A DNA stretch of 64,000 nt, from NCBI RefSeq assembly GCF_963583255.1, contig NC_084813.1, positions 3,101,001 through 3,165,000 of the forward strand, given 5' to 3'. Below, piece by piece: positions 1 through 9,784 of the stretch. The notes under the pieces were generated by a model. The model worked only from the letters and a program-made list of their open reading frames with translations, had not been told where the DNA came from and did not search any database. The translations under genes and the position numbers were made by a program. Source of the DNA: Pyrus communis. Lineage: Eukaryota; Streptophyta; Magnoliopsida; Rosales; Rosaceae. The stretch's first letter is position 1; each line of letters begins with the position of its first letter.

Positions 1-971
1 GTCCATGAACTCTTGATTCCATCATAGTCATCCATTACCCATATTTCACATAATTTAGAATCTTCACTTCGATCATAAAGAGAGCAAAAAGAAGCAATGG
101 ATTCATTACACAGAAAAATATAATAAAACTCAAAACCGGATTCTCTCCTAGAAGGCAATTGTATTCTATGAAATCTCTCATCGCCTAAATCAAATGAAAG
201 TATGAATTCCTCACCATCCCTTGTAAACCAATAACAAAATCCCTTCAAGTACACTGAACAAGAACAGGGATAAGTTTTACTTGATATATCAATCTTGCTC
301 TCTTTCCAAGAGTTAGTAGCCATGGTGTATACCTCAGACGTGTGAGGCAGAGGAATACGATGATAATATGTTCGCTCATCATCTGAATACTCACAATTTT
401 CTATAATTCGCACAACCTTGTAATCTTTAGCTTTGCAATCATAGCCAAATCCCAATCCTCCAAAATCGGTCTCCAATTCGAATTTTCCACCGAGAGGGGA
501 AGGTAGGAGAAGGAATGAATCAGGAAGTTGCCTGAATTCCCTCGTTGCAGGATTGCATAAAAGAATATTTTTCCCTGATATTACACAGACAATTCCATTG
601 CAATAACCATGAATCAGTACATGTTGATGGTCATCCCTTGGAAACGGTATATTTAGGTCCTCAACATCATAATAAAGGGTGCGTGCAACTCTATCATTAA
701 AAAAATTAATCATGGACCATAAAACTTCATGTTTCCAACTCTTGTCCGGGAAAACGTGAACCTGAGAACGGTTGAGGAGGATACAAGTATAGGATGAGAA
801 TTTGTTGTCCACAGCATTGCTAAGGTGTTTGGCCACAAAACTTGGACTGTTGATGAGAGTGCACCAAGACTTGCGTATGCATTTGAATCGCATCAGAGAC
901 TTGGGTGGCAACTTGGACATGACTGCGACCAACCTATCTTCAGAAGTTTCAGTTTCACGCACCTTGGACAT
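1..971 (-). CDS. SFBB: SFBB-type S-locus F-box protein, copy 1 (C-terminus beyond window)
   Basis: The reverse strand reads open from ATG at 971 to the window edge, about 323 codons without a stop. It aligns throughout with the 393-residue copy at 55939-57120, so only about 70 C-terminal residues are missing. The N-terminal F-box (about residues 9-50) has the leucine/proline pattern for Skp1 binding, with the core PPKSLMRFKCIRKSW. The rest is an F-box-associated domain with family blocks such as GYCNGIVC, LCNPATREFRQLP, GFGYDCKAK and ILSFDLGDE. In Maleae, SFBBs are pollen-expressed SCF subunits thought to direct ubiquitination of non-self S-RNases. The gene is intronless, as usual for SFBBs. 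The start was chosen because the upstream context (CTGCCGAA before ATG) is shared with copy 3. No lesion is visible. Confidence 0.92.
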   Translation of the reverse strand, partial: MSKVRETETSEDRLVAVMSKLPPKSLMRFKCIRKSWCTLINSPSFVAKHLSNAVDNKFSSYTCILLNRSQVHVFPDKSWKHEVLWSMINFFNDRVARTLYYDVEDLNIPFPRDDHQHVLIHGYCNGIVCVISGKNILLCNPATREFRQLPDSFLLLPSPLGGKFELETDFGGLGFGYDCKAKDYKVVRIIENCEYSDDERTYYHRIPLPHTSEVYTMATNSWKESKIDISSKTYPCSCSVYLKGFCYWFTRDGEEFILSFDLGDERFHRIQLPSRRESGFEFYYIFLCNESIASFCSLYDRSEDSKLCEIWVMDDYDGIKSSW

Positions 972-1400
972 TTCGGCAGTTTTTTTTTCCACAGGAATTC
1001 TTCACATTTATAAATACACAGGAAATAACACCACCAGTTTGAGAGACAAACTAAATCAAACTCCAAGTCCCTAAGGCCTGATAGATTGACGTTCAATTAC
1101 TAAACTTATTAATTACCACATAAGATGCCAAAATCCAACAATACTAAATAAACTTGGAGTTCCATTACTGCAACATATATAGCTATCAAAGAAAATAGGG
1201 GTGATCCAGATTTGGCTTTTTTGAGTTTTCGAATGAAAACAAGGGCGAGCCAGTCAATTTCGAGTGTTATGGAGGATCATACGTTCAAATTTAACTATTT
1301 TTAAAAATTTTATTGATACCAAATTAACCATTCAAAATTTTCTTTTTAATTCTATATTAAATTAATGAAATAAAAAAAATTAATGAAGGGAACCTAGTTT
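972..1400 (-). promoter_or_regulatory. conserved upstream region of SFBB-1
   Basis: About 350-400 bp upstream of this ATG resemble the regions upstream of SFBB-2 (19156-19560) and SFBB-3 (57121-57470). All three share tracts such as ACCACCAGTTTGA and CCAAGTCCCTA (CTACAAGTCCCTA in copy 3). A TATA-like TATTTATAAA lies at about 1007-1016, 36 bp before the ATG, the same spacing as in SFBB-3. That is close to the start codon for a true TATA box, so its role is inferred. The conservation could reflect shared pollen promoters or simply recent duplication. Confidence 0.45.
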
Positions 1401-1515
1401 TTCCATTTAGATATTGGTATTAGACAAATTTCCAATATTTTTCTTTCTCAAAAATCATTTTGAGACTAAATACACAAAAGCATTATTAAATTATAAAAAT
1501 GAAAAATTCTGTTTA

Positions 1516-1766
1516 TGTTGTGACTTAAATTTAATGAGAGAAAGAGAAGCTACGACATAGAAAAGAGATGGAGAAAAGGCTTGAAGAATTTTGTATGTTA
1601 TTTCTCATGCCTTGTGTCTTTATTTATAGTAATAAGGAGGACAAAATAACTTTCTCTCCAAATAATACAAGTATAATAGGAAAGATTTGCTAGATCCCAA
1701 AGGATTCCTAATTGATCTCTACTTAGGATTTTGACAATCACATATGTGCTAATAATGTTCTCAACA
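1516..1766 (-). mobile_element. Ty1/copia-type LTR (3' LTR of a decayed element)
   Basis: Read on the minus strand, this 251-bp stretch starts TGTTGAGAAC, directly after a purine-rich CTCAAAGGGAG, and ends CACAACA. The termini are thus TGTTG...CAACA, preceded by a polypurine tract. It contains a TATAAATAAAG promoter-like box. Copia RNase H remnants lie just upstream in the same orientation (2150-2400). No matching 5' LTR or target duplication was identified. Confidence 0.6.
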
Positions 1767-2149
1767 CTCCCTTTGAGTGTGTAGTACTCAAGTAGTTGAC
1801 ACATCAGATCTTCAAAAAAAAAAAATGGAATTAGTATTGTCTCGTAGGCTCAATGAGCGAATGCGAATCTCAAAAAAAATAAAAGAATGCATAGGTAATA
1901 AAACTCACAAAACCTTGTTATGGTAAAACGTAAGTAGAATGCTCACAAGGGTATGACCAAGTCAGGATCGGTGTGCCTTATTAAAACCTAGCCAGGTAGC
2001 AATAACCCAGTGAAGAAAATGTTCTTAATCATAGGGAAAAAGAGTACATTATGGTCAAGTGAGTACACTTTTGAATACTCCGTTGAGTTTGAGAAAACTT
2101 CCAAATGAAAACTACAAGCATTGCAAATGAGATAGTTACGTATACTAAT

Positions 2150-2400
2150 TCCTCAGACAAGCTTTTGGAAGGTGAACATCGGCAGCGACTTCGTGAAGAG
2201 GTTGGCAAAGCTGTCTTGGGATTGAATTTGCTTGATTTCAATCTTCTAGTGCTCATGCTGATGTAGACGCAATATGCTTGGCGTTTGCTTCTTGGATGCA
2301 TCATGTTATGATTTGGTAGATACATGTGGCATTGTCTTCAAAGATCGTTTTTGGAACTCAACGATGGATGAAAAACAGGTACTTCAAATATTCTCAACAA
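2150..2400 (-). pseudogene. degenerate copia polyprotein C-terminus (RNase H tail)
   Basis: The minus strand reads in broken frames a typical Ty1/copia RNase H end: an EDNATCI-like block, then IKQIQSQD, then NLFTKSLP and FQKLV. These match the family's EDN...KHI and IQS..N.ADLFTKSLP motifs. Stops and frame changes interrupt it, so it is not functional. Its position upstream of a polypurine tract and LTR (1516-1766) fits the 3' end of one old element. The rest of pol and the 5' LTR are not recognisable. Confidence 0.55.
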
Positions 2401-2799
2401 GAACTCTTAACCATGTTTCTCTCGTGTGGTGTAGTAAGGTGTGTTAAGTACAACAAACTCCAGTCGCACTAAGATGTGGAACTTTAGGCTCTGTTACCTT
2501 CTCAAATGTTTCATTTGCATCTAGTGTATAGATATACGGGGTATACTCAGAGGCAACATCCAGTGTATAGATTCGACTCGTGGACCAAGAATACCGCACA
2601 ACTATGGTCAAACTCGCAGAAAAAAATTCCACCGAGAACTCAAACTCGAGTTCTCCCTTTCCCCGCCACCAAAACACACATGCAAGGACATGTTTGAGTT
2701 ACCCAGGTTACACTGATTCTAAATTTGGTGGTTTTGAGGTGAGATTCAAGACGGATTGTTGTGGTCTGGGGTGGTAGTGCACGGTGCTGATAAAGAGAG

Positions 2800-3497
2800 T
2801 GTTGGATTATGTGGCCAAGTGGCCAACTCACATCCACTTTTGGCTAATAAAATAATAAGGTGGACAAAATCATTGTTGCTTTCCTTGTTTTGAGGAGAAA
2901 GGGAAAAGGCTAGCAAGTAGCCTTATTATTTTATTTGTATTTGGTTGTTTTTTAAAAGGGAATGAAGGGTGCAGCCGAGAGAAGAGAAAAAGAAGGAAGG
3001 GCACCATTTGTTTTTCAGCATTCCTTTTGTGAGAGCACCGAGAGTAGAGAAAAGTGAGGGAGCTCATTTCAGTTTTGGGAGCAAAATTAGAGAGTTGCTG
3101 AGAGCCCAAAAAGAAGAAGAAGTTGCTGCTTCAATTGGTTAGTAATCATCCACCTGAGTAGTTGTTGTTGTAATAGCTTTGAGCTATATGTATAGAGAAG
3201 AAATTATTACATTATATTTCTTTCTCTATTTGTTTCTTTGGTGTGTGAGAGCTATTGGGTGTATTGGGCTTTTGGGTTGTGAGATTGCCAACACTTTGTA
3301 AACTTCCATTTGGTTGATAGTGGATTATTGGGTGAGCTCCTACTGCTTCGAGGACGTATTCCAGTTACACTGACTGTGGAGGAACCTCGTTAAAATCTTG
3401 GTGTTATTTTCTATATTGTTCTTGCATTTCATTTGATAAATTTCTGTGGGTTAGCTTGATTTGGTTCCGCGTGGTTTGGTGTTATCCTAGCACAACA
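2800..3497 (+). mobile_element. solo LTR, copia-like, with GAGAG target duplication
   Basis: A 698-bp segment starts TGTTGGATTATG and ends CTAGCACAACA (TGTTG/CAACA inverted ends). It is flanked by a perfect 5-bp duplication, GAGAG, at 2795-2799 and 3498-3502. No coding sequence or second LTR is adjacent, so this is most simply a solo LTR left by LTR-LTR recombination. The plus orientation is suggested by the promoter-like 5' part and the T-rich 3' part. Assignment to copia rather than Ty3 rests only on LTR style. Confidence 0.72.
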
Positions 3498-3894
3498 GAG
3501 AGGATGCGAGAGACCGAGAGTTAGAGAGGGAGAATGTTTCAGAAAATGGGAAGGAAGAAAGCAGGAGTAGGTTACGTCCCACTAAAATTCCTCCCACACG
3601 AAATTACTATTGTTCCCTTCACTAATTTAATTTCATAACTCGACTCTCGTAACCCGAATTCAATCCCGCTTTCACCCACACACTCGTGGGTTTGAAAAAT
3701 AATTTAAATAAATAGAAAAATATGAAAATGAAAAAGGGAACTTTCATGAAAAGTACTTGGGCTAAGTTTATTTTAATAAAAAATCATGCTATAACTTTAT
3801 CTAATTAAAAAGACTTAAATTTTGATGAAAAACCCTTAAATTTTAATGAAAAAGACATAATTTTAATAAAAAGAACAAAAAATCTGACATACAC
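3498..3894. other. AT-rich intergenic stretch, nothing recognised
   Basis: Runs of A and T with AATTTTAATGAAAAA-like phrases. No open frame, terminal repeat or RNA motif was seen. Confidence 0.5.
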
Positions 3895-4031
3895 TCACGG
3901 TACACTGTTTATGAAACTTACCACATTGTTTATGAAACTTAGGACATTGTTTATGAAACTTACTACACTGTTTATGAAAACTTACGACATTGTTTATGAA
4001 ACTTAAAACACTGTTTATGAAAATTTACTAC
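3895..4031. repeat. minisatellite, about 22-bp unit, six to seven copies
   Basis: The unit TGTTTATGAAACTTA plus a variable ACNACA(C/T) spacer is repeated head to tail with small indels. It is AT-rich and shows no coding potential. Copies differ by substitutions, so the array is not freshly expanded. Confidence 0.75.
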
Positions 4032-4284
4032 AAGGAATGCCTCAAGAACCATGCAATTTATTTGATCTCCTATGGATGCTGCATGAGATACCCAGTCGTT
4101 CCTCCCTTCTTTTTCACTTTCTCTTCATGAGATACCCAAATCAAAAAAGCCAAAATCAAGTTTCTAGCAAATCAACTAAACCTCGATCACAAAAGCCAAA
4201 ATTACTAAAACCATAGCCAAAATCACAGTAGTGCTGGCACTGCTGGAAGGGGAAGCTAGTAAGCTTGGCCATTATGCTTTTGTG

Positions 4285-4475
4285 ACCCTTGGATCTTCTG
4301 ACCTTCGAGGCTCAACATTGAGCCTTCATGGTATAGGTTAACTAAATTATAGATTAGCTAAATCAAATCAAATATATTCCATGTTGTACTGAAACAAATA
4401 TAACCAAGTACCTTCCTTGAATCTTCTGACCTTCGGAGCTCAACATTGAGCTTTCCTGGTATAGATTAGCCATGG
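4285..4475. repeat. imperfect direct duplication
   Basis: The phrase ATCTTCTGACCTTCG, then GCTCAACATTGAGC and TGGTATAG.TTA, occurs at about 4290-4340 and again at about 4422-4470. GCTCAA.ATTGAGC is a short palindrome within each copy. No gene is associated. Confidence 0.5.
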
Positions 4476-4996
4476 CTGTGCAGTTGGCATCAAACATGTA
4501 CGTAGTAGTGCTCAACAAAGGCCTTGAAAAGTGCGTTTGGATTGCGCCGCACCTGATTTTCGCACCAGAGAGGAAACTCGGCTGTGAAATTTGTTAGATG
4601 CAAAACAAAGTGATGGGAGGAGACGGAGCGAGTTGACAAGTGGGTTCGAGTTGCACGCACTTTTTTTAGGTTTTTTTTCCCTTGTTTTTTTTTTTTTTTT
4701 GTCCTTATCATTAAAAAAAAAAACTAATGGATGGTTTTTGGTTAAAATTAAAAGTTTTGAAACTCTTTTCATTAGTTTTCCTAATTAAGAATCTAATTCA
4801 GAGGTCCATAATTACTCAAGACACTAAATAGGGGTATTTTGATCATTATATATACATATATATATATATATGTTGACCGGAAAATTAACTCAGAGGTCCA
4901 TAATGACTTGTCCTTGGAAATTTACAACAGCCTAATCCAGCTAGTGCTGGCAACAACATCGTAATCTGTTGACCGGAAAATTAACCAGCTACCTGC

Positions 4997-5001
<5 letters not shown>

Positions 5002-5049
<48 letters not shown>

Positions 5050-5110
5050 GTATATATATATATATAATATGTATATATGTATATATAATATGTATATATG
5101 TATATGCATA
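5002..5110. repeat. (TA)n microsatellite with ATGTATATA interruptions
   Basis: A long uninterrupted TA run is followed by TAATATGTATATA variants. A shorter TA tract lies at about 4846-4872. Apparent ORFs here are repeat artefacts. Confidence 0.9.
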
Positions 5111-5719
5111 TATAAACAAAACAGGTCCACATGTTGTGTATAATATAGGGACAAAAACAAAATTTCAGTACACATTTTGACTGGAAAGAACAAACATGAC
5201 CAACACGAATTAGGTGAATTGGAGTACGTATAGCCGTTAGACTTTACATATGGGTCAACTTGCTATGATATTATAAAGAAAGTTGAGGTTCCACTATAAA
5301 ACCAATTGGAAATATAGGAAAGTAGCCAAACCTCTTATAAACTCTTACAAGGTTTTTCCTTTCACCAAGATGAAATTATTTTACCTTCACATTCTCATAC
5401 ATATAACCTAACCCCTCTAAAACAAACCTAAAACATAAAAACCTGAAAGCAAGCTTTGAAACACCAAAACACAAAGTGGGGAAAAATAAATAAATCACAC
5501 ATCATGAGAGAAAGATTGACTTATAAGCCGAGATGCACACTATTTTGAAAATCAAAAGTCAGGTAAGCCAAGACAATTTGGATGCAGTGAAGCTAGCAAA
5601 ATGAAATTAATTACCCGTATCATTACTTCATTCCACTTTTCAAATGGGGATTAAAGTTAAGTTGTTAACAAAAGCCTCATTTGGTGCCTATGATTGGATT
5701 ATAATTGATAACTAATTAT

Positions 5720-5720
<1 letters not shown>

Positions 5721-5750
<30 letters not shown>

Positions 5751-5856
5751 GTTGTAAATGATAGATTTTGTTAGATTAGCCACCGACGGGATTCGAACCC
5801 ACACCGTCATGTAAAGGCTCAACATCTTTCTACCGCTGTAGTAAATGGCTACTTGC
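5721..5856 (-). mobile_element. tRNA-derived SINE with poly(A) tail and target duplication
   Basis: On the minus strand this short element carries a pol III B-box-like GGTTCGAATCC and, about 45 bp upstream, an A-box-like CTACAGCGGTAGA. It ends in a poly(A) tail, seen as the T run at about 5724-5750. It is flanked by an 11-bp direct repeat, AACTAATTATG, at 5710-5720 and 5857-5867. The duplicated block at about 25570 has one uninterrupted AACTAATTATG, which is the natural empty site. The tRNA-like part cannot fold as a complete tRNA gene. Confidence 0.78.
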
Positions 5857-6218
5857 AACTAATTATGTTCTTAAAATAACGGAAATTATAGTTTAGCGAA
5901 AGTACGAAAGATCACCTAATGATAGTTACGTAACACCAGAAGTTTGAGAAGAACCTCTCGTATCAAAAAGAAAGCAAAACATTAAATTCTGAAAATTGCA
6001 AAAATAACCTTAAAACTTGAAAGCTATTAGGTTTTTAAGAAGGGAATTTTGAAGAACAAAGGAAAACATAAGAGAACTGTCAGTGTTCATTAACTCTAGA
6101 AAAATAGTAAAATACTGTCAAATAGAATAAAATTACAAAATGTGGAAAACCCAAAAAACTGGAGGCAGCCCATGATAAGCAAATATATTCCAAAGGCCGC
6201 AAACCAAAACTAAAAAAT

Positions 6219-6290
6219 GCAAACTCTAGCATTATATTGTAAACACGAAAAGTTGCAAACTCTAGCATTATATTGTAAACACGAAAAGTT
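6219..6290. repeat. 36-bp tandem duplication spanning the retrotransposon boundary
   Basis: Two adjacent identical 36-bp units (6219-6254 and 6255-6290) each contain 19 bp of flank (GCAAACTCTAGCATTATAT) plus the first 17 bp of the LTR edge (TGTAAACACGAAAAGTT). Because LTR sequence is included, the duplication arose after insertion of the 6274-17872 element. Confidence 0.85.
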
Positions 6291-7059
6291 CCTGCAACAA
6301 GAAACAAGAATACCGTGTACAAAATATATTTTGTATTAATGATTTTGGGGTTACAATCTCTTTGTAATTTGATCCTCTGATTCTATCTTCGTAGGGTGTA
6401 GGTTTGTGGATGAGCTGTTGATCCAAAGGGTCGTCGGGGCTTGATCTAGGGATGAACAGTTGATGAACGGATCTTCAAGGGGCGTTGGGCTTGATCTTGA
6501 AGACTGGGTGTATGGATTTCTTCAAGGGCTTTTGGGCTTGATCTTGAAGGTTGATGGATGAGCGGATCTTCAAGGGCTTTTGGGCTTAATCTTGAAGAAC
6601 GATTGGATGTGTGGATTTATTGAGGTTGTTGATCCAAATGGCCGTTGGGGCTTGATCTTAGGATGAACGGATGATGAATGATGAACACTTCTCTTCAGAT
6701 TTGACGAAGAACGAAGATAGCTTTTTTGGTCCTTCGAGATTTGCTTGAGAGCTTTAGAGTTTCAAGGCTTCAAGGTTTTGGTGTAATGTAAATTTCCTTC
6801 TTTCTTTCTTCTTCTTCCTCCAAAATGAATGCCTTGGCTTCCTATTTATAGAATTCCAAAACTTGATTTTTGGATTTAAATAATCAGATGAAATAAATCA
6901 TTTCTGCCAGGTATTGACACGTGTCCTATTTGATGACTTTTCCAATTTATTTCGATTTTTCGTTGAGTCACACGCTACATGTAAAATTTATGTAACACGT
7001 GAGCGTTGAAATTTTAATTATTGGTCAACATTCATTTCACCGAAATTTCGATGTCCACA
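6274..7059 (-). repeat. 3' LTR of the 11.6-kb element
   Basis: 786 bp, ending with the TG/CA dinucleotides of LTRs (minus-strand start TGTGGACATC, end GTGTTTACA). It is nearly identical to 17087-17872. Internal phrases TTCAAGGGC...GGCTTGATCTTGAA recur several times. A TATAAATAGG box (minus strand, about 6839-6849) is a likely promoter element. Confidence 0.95.
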
Positions 7060-7074
7060 AATGCCCCCACTTCA
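7060..7074 (-). other. polypurine tract
   Basis: On the minus strand, GAAGTGGGGGCATT lies immediately before the 3' LTR start TGTGGACA, the expected plus-strand priming site for an element transcribed on this strand. Confidence 0.75.
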
Positions 7075-7164
7075 AGGCGCGTCGTAGATATGTGCTTGTC
7101 ACGTGTAGAAGATGCGTTTTGAAGTCCCTTAATGTAGATGTCAACCCAAGGGCCGTCGGGGCTT

Positions 7165-7612
7165 GATCTTGAATTGGGCTGGAAATTTCTTCAAGGGCCA
7201 TCGAGGCTTGATCTTGAGTTCGACTGGAAGATTTTCTGGTTTCCCCCAATCGTTGATTTTCCACAGGCTTAATCTTGAACTGGGCTGGAGATTTCTTCAA
7301 GTGCCATCGAGGCTTGATCTTGAGTTCGACTGGAAGATTTTCTGGTTTCCCCCAATCGTTGATTTTCCACAGGCTTAATCTTGAACTGGGCTGGAGATTT
7401 CTTCAAGGGCCATCAAGGCTTGATCTTGAGTTCGACTGGAAGATTTTCTGGTTTCCTCCAATCGTTGATTTTCCTTTGTGCTACTCTTGAACTGGGCTGG
7501 AGATTTCTTCAAGGGCCATCGAGGCTTGATCTTGAGTTCGACTGGAAGATTTTCTGGTTTCCTCCAATCATTGATTTTCCTTTGTGCTACTCTTGAACTG
7601 GGCAGCAGGATT
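7165..7612. repeat. about 106-bp tandem repeat array, four units
   Basis: The unit contains CTTGAACTGGGCTGGAGA, TTCTTCAAG(G/T)GCCATC, CTTGATCTTGAGTTCGACTG and GATTTTCTGGTTTCC. It repeats at about 7163, 7275, 7381 and 7487, with two closing variants (CCACAGGCTTAAT or CTTTGTGCTACT). The motifs resemble the LTR's own internal repeats, so the array may derive from LTR sequence. ORFs on both strands here are periodic artefacts. Confidence 0.8.
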
Positions 7613-8544
7613 CTTTTGGTCTCCCCCGAAGGTCTGAGCTTACTCCTTTTATCTGTTTCTTTGTTCAATCTCTCCAATTCGTATTGAAGAGGGTTAGAGG
7701 ATAGCTCAGCATATGCAGTTGTTGCTTGTCTCCACATGCTTCAATGTATCATTTTTACTTGCCTTACTTGCTCCCCTTTGCAGAAGTGGTCCCTTCTCTG
7801 GAAGTGTATCAACCGTTGAAGATGACTACTCGAGAGCAACGCAAGGTAAGCAACCAGGGAATAGATTCCAGGCAGTCGGTTCCAGATCAGAAGACTGACT
7901 CCAAGTGCCGGCTGATTGCTTTTTTCACTTTGCCATGCGAGTAAGAACAAGGACAAAGAAAAAGACAGGGAAAGAGCATGATATGAGATACTTTTGCTTT
8001 TGACCTTGATGATATGAGATACCTTTGCTTTTGAAGAAGCGGTGAATGAATCAGCACATGCTTCAATCTATCGTTTCCTCCTGGGTCATCTGTACTCCAG
8101 GCATCTGGTATCATCTTTGGGGAAGAAGAAAAAAATTGAGTATTTCGAAAGCCTTTGCTGGGAGTGCACCCTCAGAGGTGAGGAAGAGTTGGGCATTTTC
8201 TTCAGGTCTGCCTTGCCATAAAAGATGAAGGTCGACATATATAGGGATTTCCTAATAGCCAGTGGTGGTACTGTTCTTTTACCCTTGTCGACAAACGTCT
8301 CTTCGATTTTTGAACAAGCGTCTCTTCGATTTCTGAGCGAGCGCCTCTTCGAAAAAGTAGTCACGGGTGCGGCTCTGTCACCACGCTTGTTGGCAAAGGC
8401 GCGTAGTTGGGATGATAACCTTCACGTGTTTTCAACTTTGTCAGAGATTTTTTGACAAAGTTGAACGCGTTATCTGAAAAGCCGAGAGAGCGTCGCCGAA
8501 CTTTATGCAGGAAATTCCGGTTTTTTGAATCGGTGGTCGTGTCG

Positions 8545-8560
8545 CCTTGGCTTTTTATAG
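8545..8560 (+). promoter_or_regulatory. TATA-like box ahead of the opposite-strand ORF
   Basis: CTTTTTATAGAGG lies about 120 bp before the ATG at 8674, a plausible spacing for a plant core promoter with a short leader. It would drive transcription opposite to the retrotransposon. This is inferred from position and sequence only. Confidence 0.35.
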
Positions 8561-8673
8561 AGGTATCGATCACCTCTAACATGCACACTTTGAAGATTGC
8601 CCATTCTTGAAAATCGTCTCCGGCCCTTTGAGATTTAACTCCATCCACCCTTCTCTTTGAACACCTTTGAAAA

Positions 8674-9290
8674 ATGGCTAACCCATCTAACCTTTGCTTA
8701 GATTTGAATCTCAGCAGCGATCCGGTTGCGCCGCGTCAGGCTAAGGTATGGTGCCCGTCTTTCTTATCTTCTAATGGTCCTCTTACAGGTGAAGACTCCA
8801 TGATGACGGATGCAACAATAGCTACGATAGTAGCTAGGAACCTCCTCACTCCTAAAGATAGTAGGCTGCTTTTAGGACGGTCCGATGAGTTGGCCGTTCA
8901 AGAGTCCCTGGCTCTCAGTGTTCAGTGTGCGGGCTCTGTGTCCAACATGGGCCAACGCCTACTTGCTCGCTCCCGTCAGGTTGAATCGTTGATGGCAGAG
9001 GTGGAAAATCTTAAGCAGGAGATCAAACAGCTTAAGTACGAGAATAGAAGTTGCACGTGCTTGCCAACAACTATTCGACGGGCATGAAGAGGAAGCTTGA
9101 TGAGCTGCAAGAATCTGAAGGTCGGATTCAAAGTGACCGTCAAAGGCTTGCTGCTTATCTCCAGATGCACCTTTTTCCTGGGTCATCCAGCGTTCCACCA
9201 AGTATTGAGGCCTCGAATAATCTATCTTCGATGCCTCCCGCTCCTGGAGTTCTGCCAAGTAGTGGGGCTTCACGTGAACAACCTTTGTGA
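8674..9290 (+). pseudogene. accessory opposite-strand ORF of the retrotransposon, coiled coil, frameshifted
   Basis: The reading frame starts at ATG 8674 (MANPSNLCLDLNL) and runs to about 9050. It continues in another frame to 9290, the second part reading YSTGMKRKLDELQESEGR. A single missing base near 9048 (AGAAGTTGCAC where AGAGAGTTGCAC would keep the frame) explains the split. The joined product would be about 205 residues. A heptad-like stretch (QVESLMAEVENLKQEIKQL and the following helix) predicts a coiled coil. The ORF is antisense to gag, which recalls the extra antisense ORFs reported in some large plant Ty3 elements (Tat/Ogre/Retand types). I cannot assign a function. The N-terminal LDLNL resembles an EAR repression motif, possibly by chance. 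Confidence 0.55.
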
Positions 9291-9300
9291 AAGCTCCATC

Positions 9301-9343
<43 letters not shown>

Positions 9344-9753
9344 TACGCACTTGTAATTTCTCGGAGATCAATGGACATGCTTTATTTTATTCAGTGTATT
9401 TTGCTAAATACAGATAAAACATATATATCACCAAGATGTGTTATTTCCCTTTTTTTTTCTTTTTTTTCTTTTTTTTTAACACACTTTTGCAAGTGATGTC
9501 GTGCACCACCTTCTCCTTATTTTCTTCTTGACTTGCTAACAGTAGCTTGCCATTGTGAGTGGTTTCAGCTTTTGGCATTGTGAGAGCCGAATGCCTTCCA
9601 ATCTGCTATTTTAAACAGTTGGCATTTTACAGTGCTTCCCAACATCATCATTATTTCCCAACATCATCATTACTTCCCAACATCATCATTACTGCCTTTT
9701 TTATTTATTTTTTATTTTTTATTTTCTTTTCTTTACTTTCGGTGGTGCTAAAG

Positions 9754-9784
<31 letters not shown>

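Larger units (their letters stand above)
4914..6060. repeat. segmental duplication block, left copy
   Basis: This region is collinear with 24976-25765. Shared phrases in order are AACAGCCTAATCCAGCTAG, GCTGGCAACAACAT, TRIM-like AGTTGAGGTTCCAC-type sequence, TTACCCGTATCATTACTT, and ATTATAATTGATAACTAATT. The left copy has an expanded TA microsatellite and a SINE (5721-5856) that the right copy lacks. The block leads into the 3' flank of SFBB-2, now split by the 6274-17872 retrotransposon. Confidence 0.75.

Noticed and set aside
3895..4031. Regularly spaced direct repeats that could suggest a CRISPR array
   Set aside because: This is a plant nuclear sequence; the spacers are repeated too and units vary in length. 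It is a minisatellite.
5770..5853. tRNA-like sequence with GGTTCGAATCC
   Set aside because: It has A/B-box-like motifs but no complete cloverleaf or acceptor stem; its poly(A) tail and target duplication show it is a SINE.
7163..7737. Overlapping ORFs of about 70 codons on both strands
   Set aside because: They repeat with the 106-bp array period and reflect the tandem repeat rather than protein coding.
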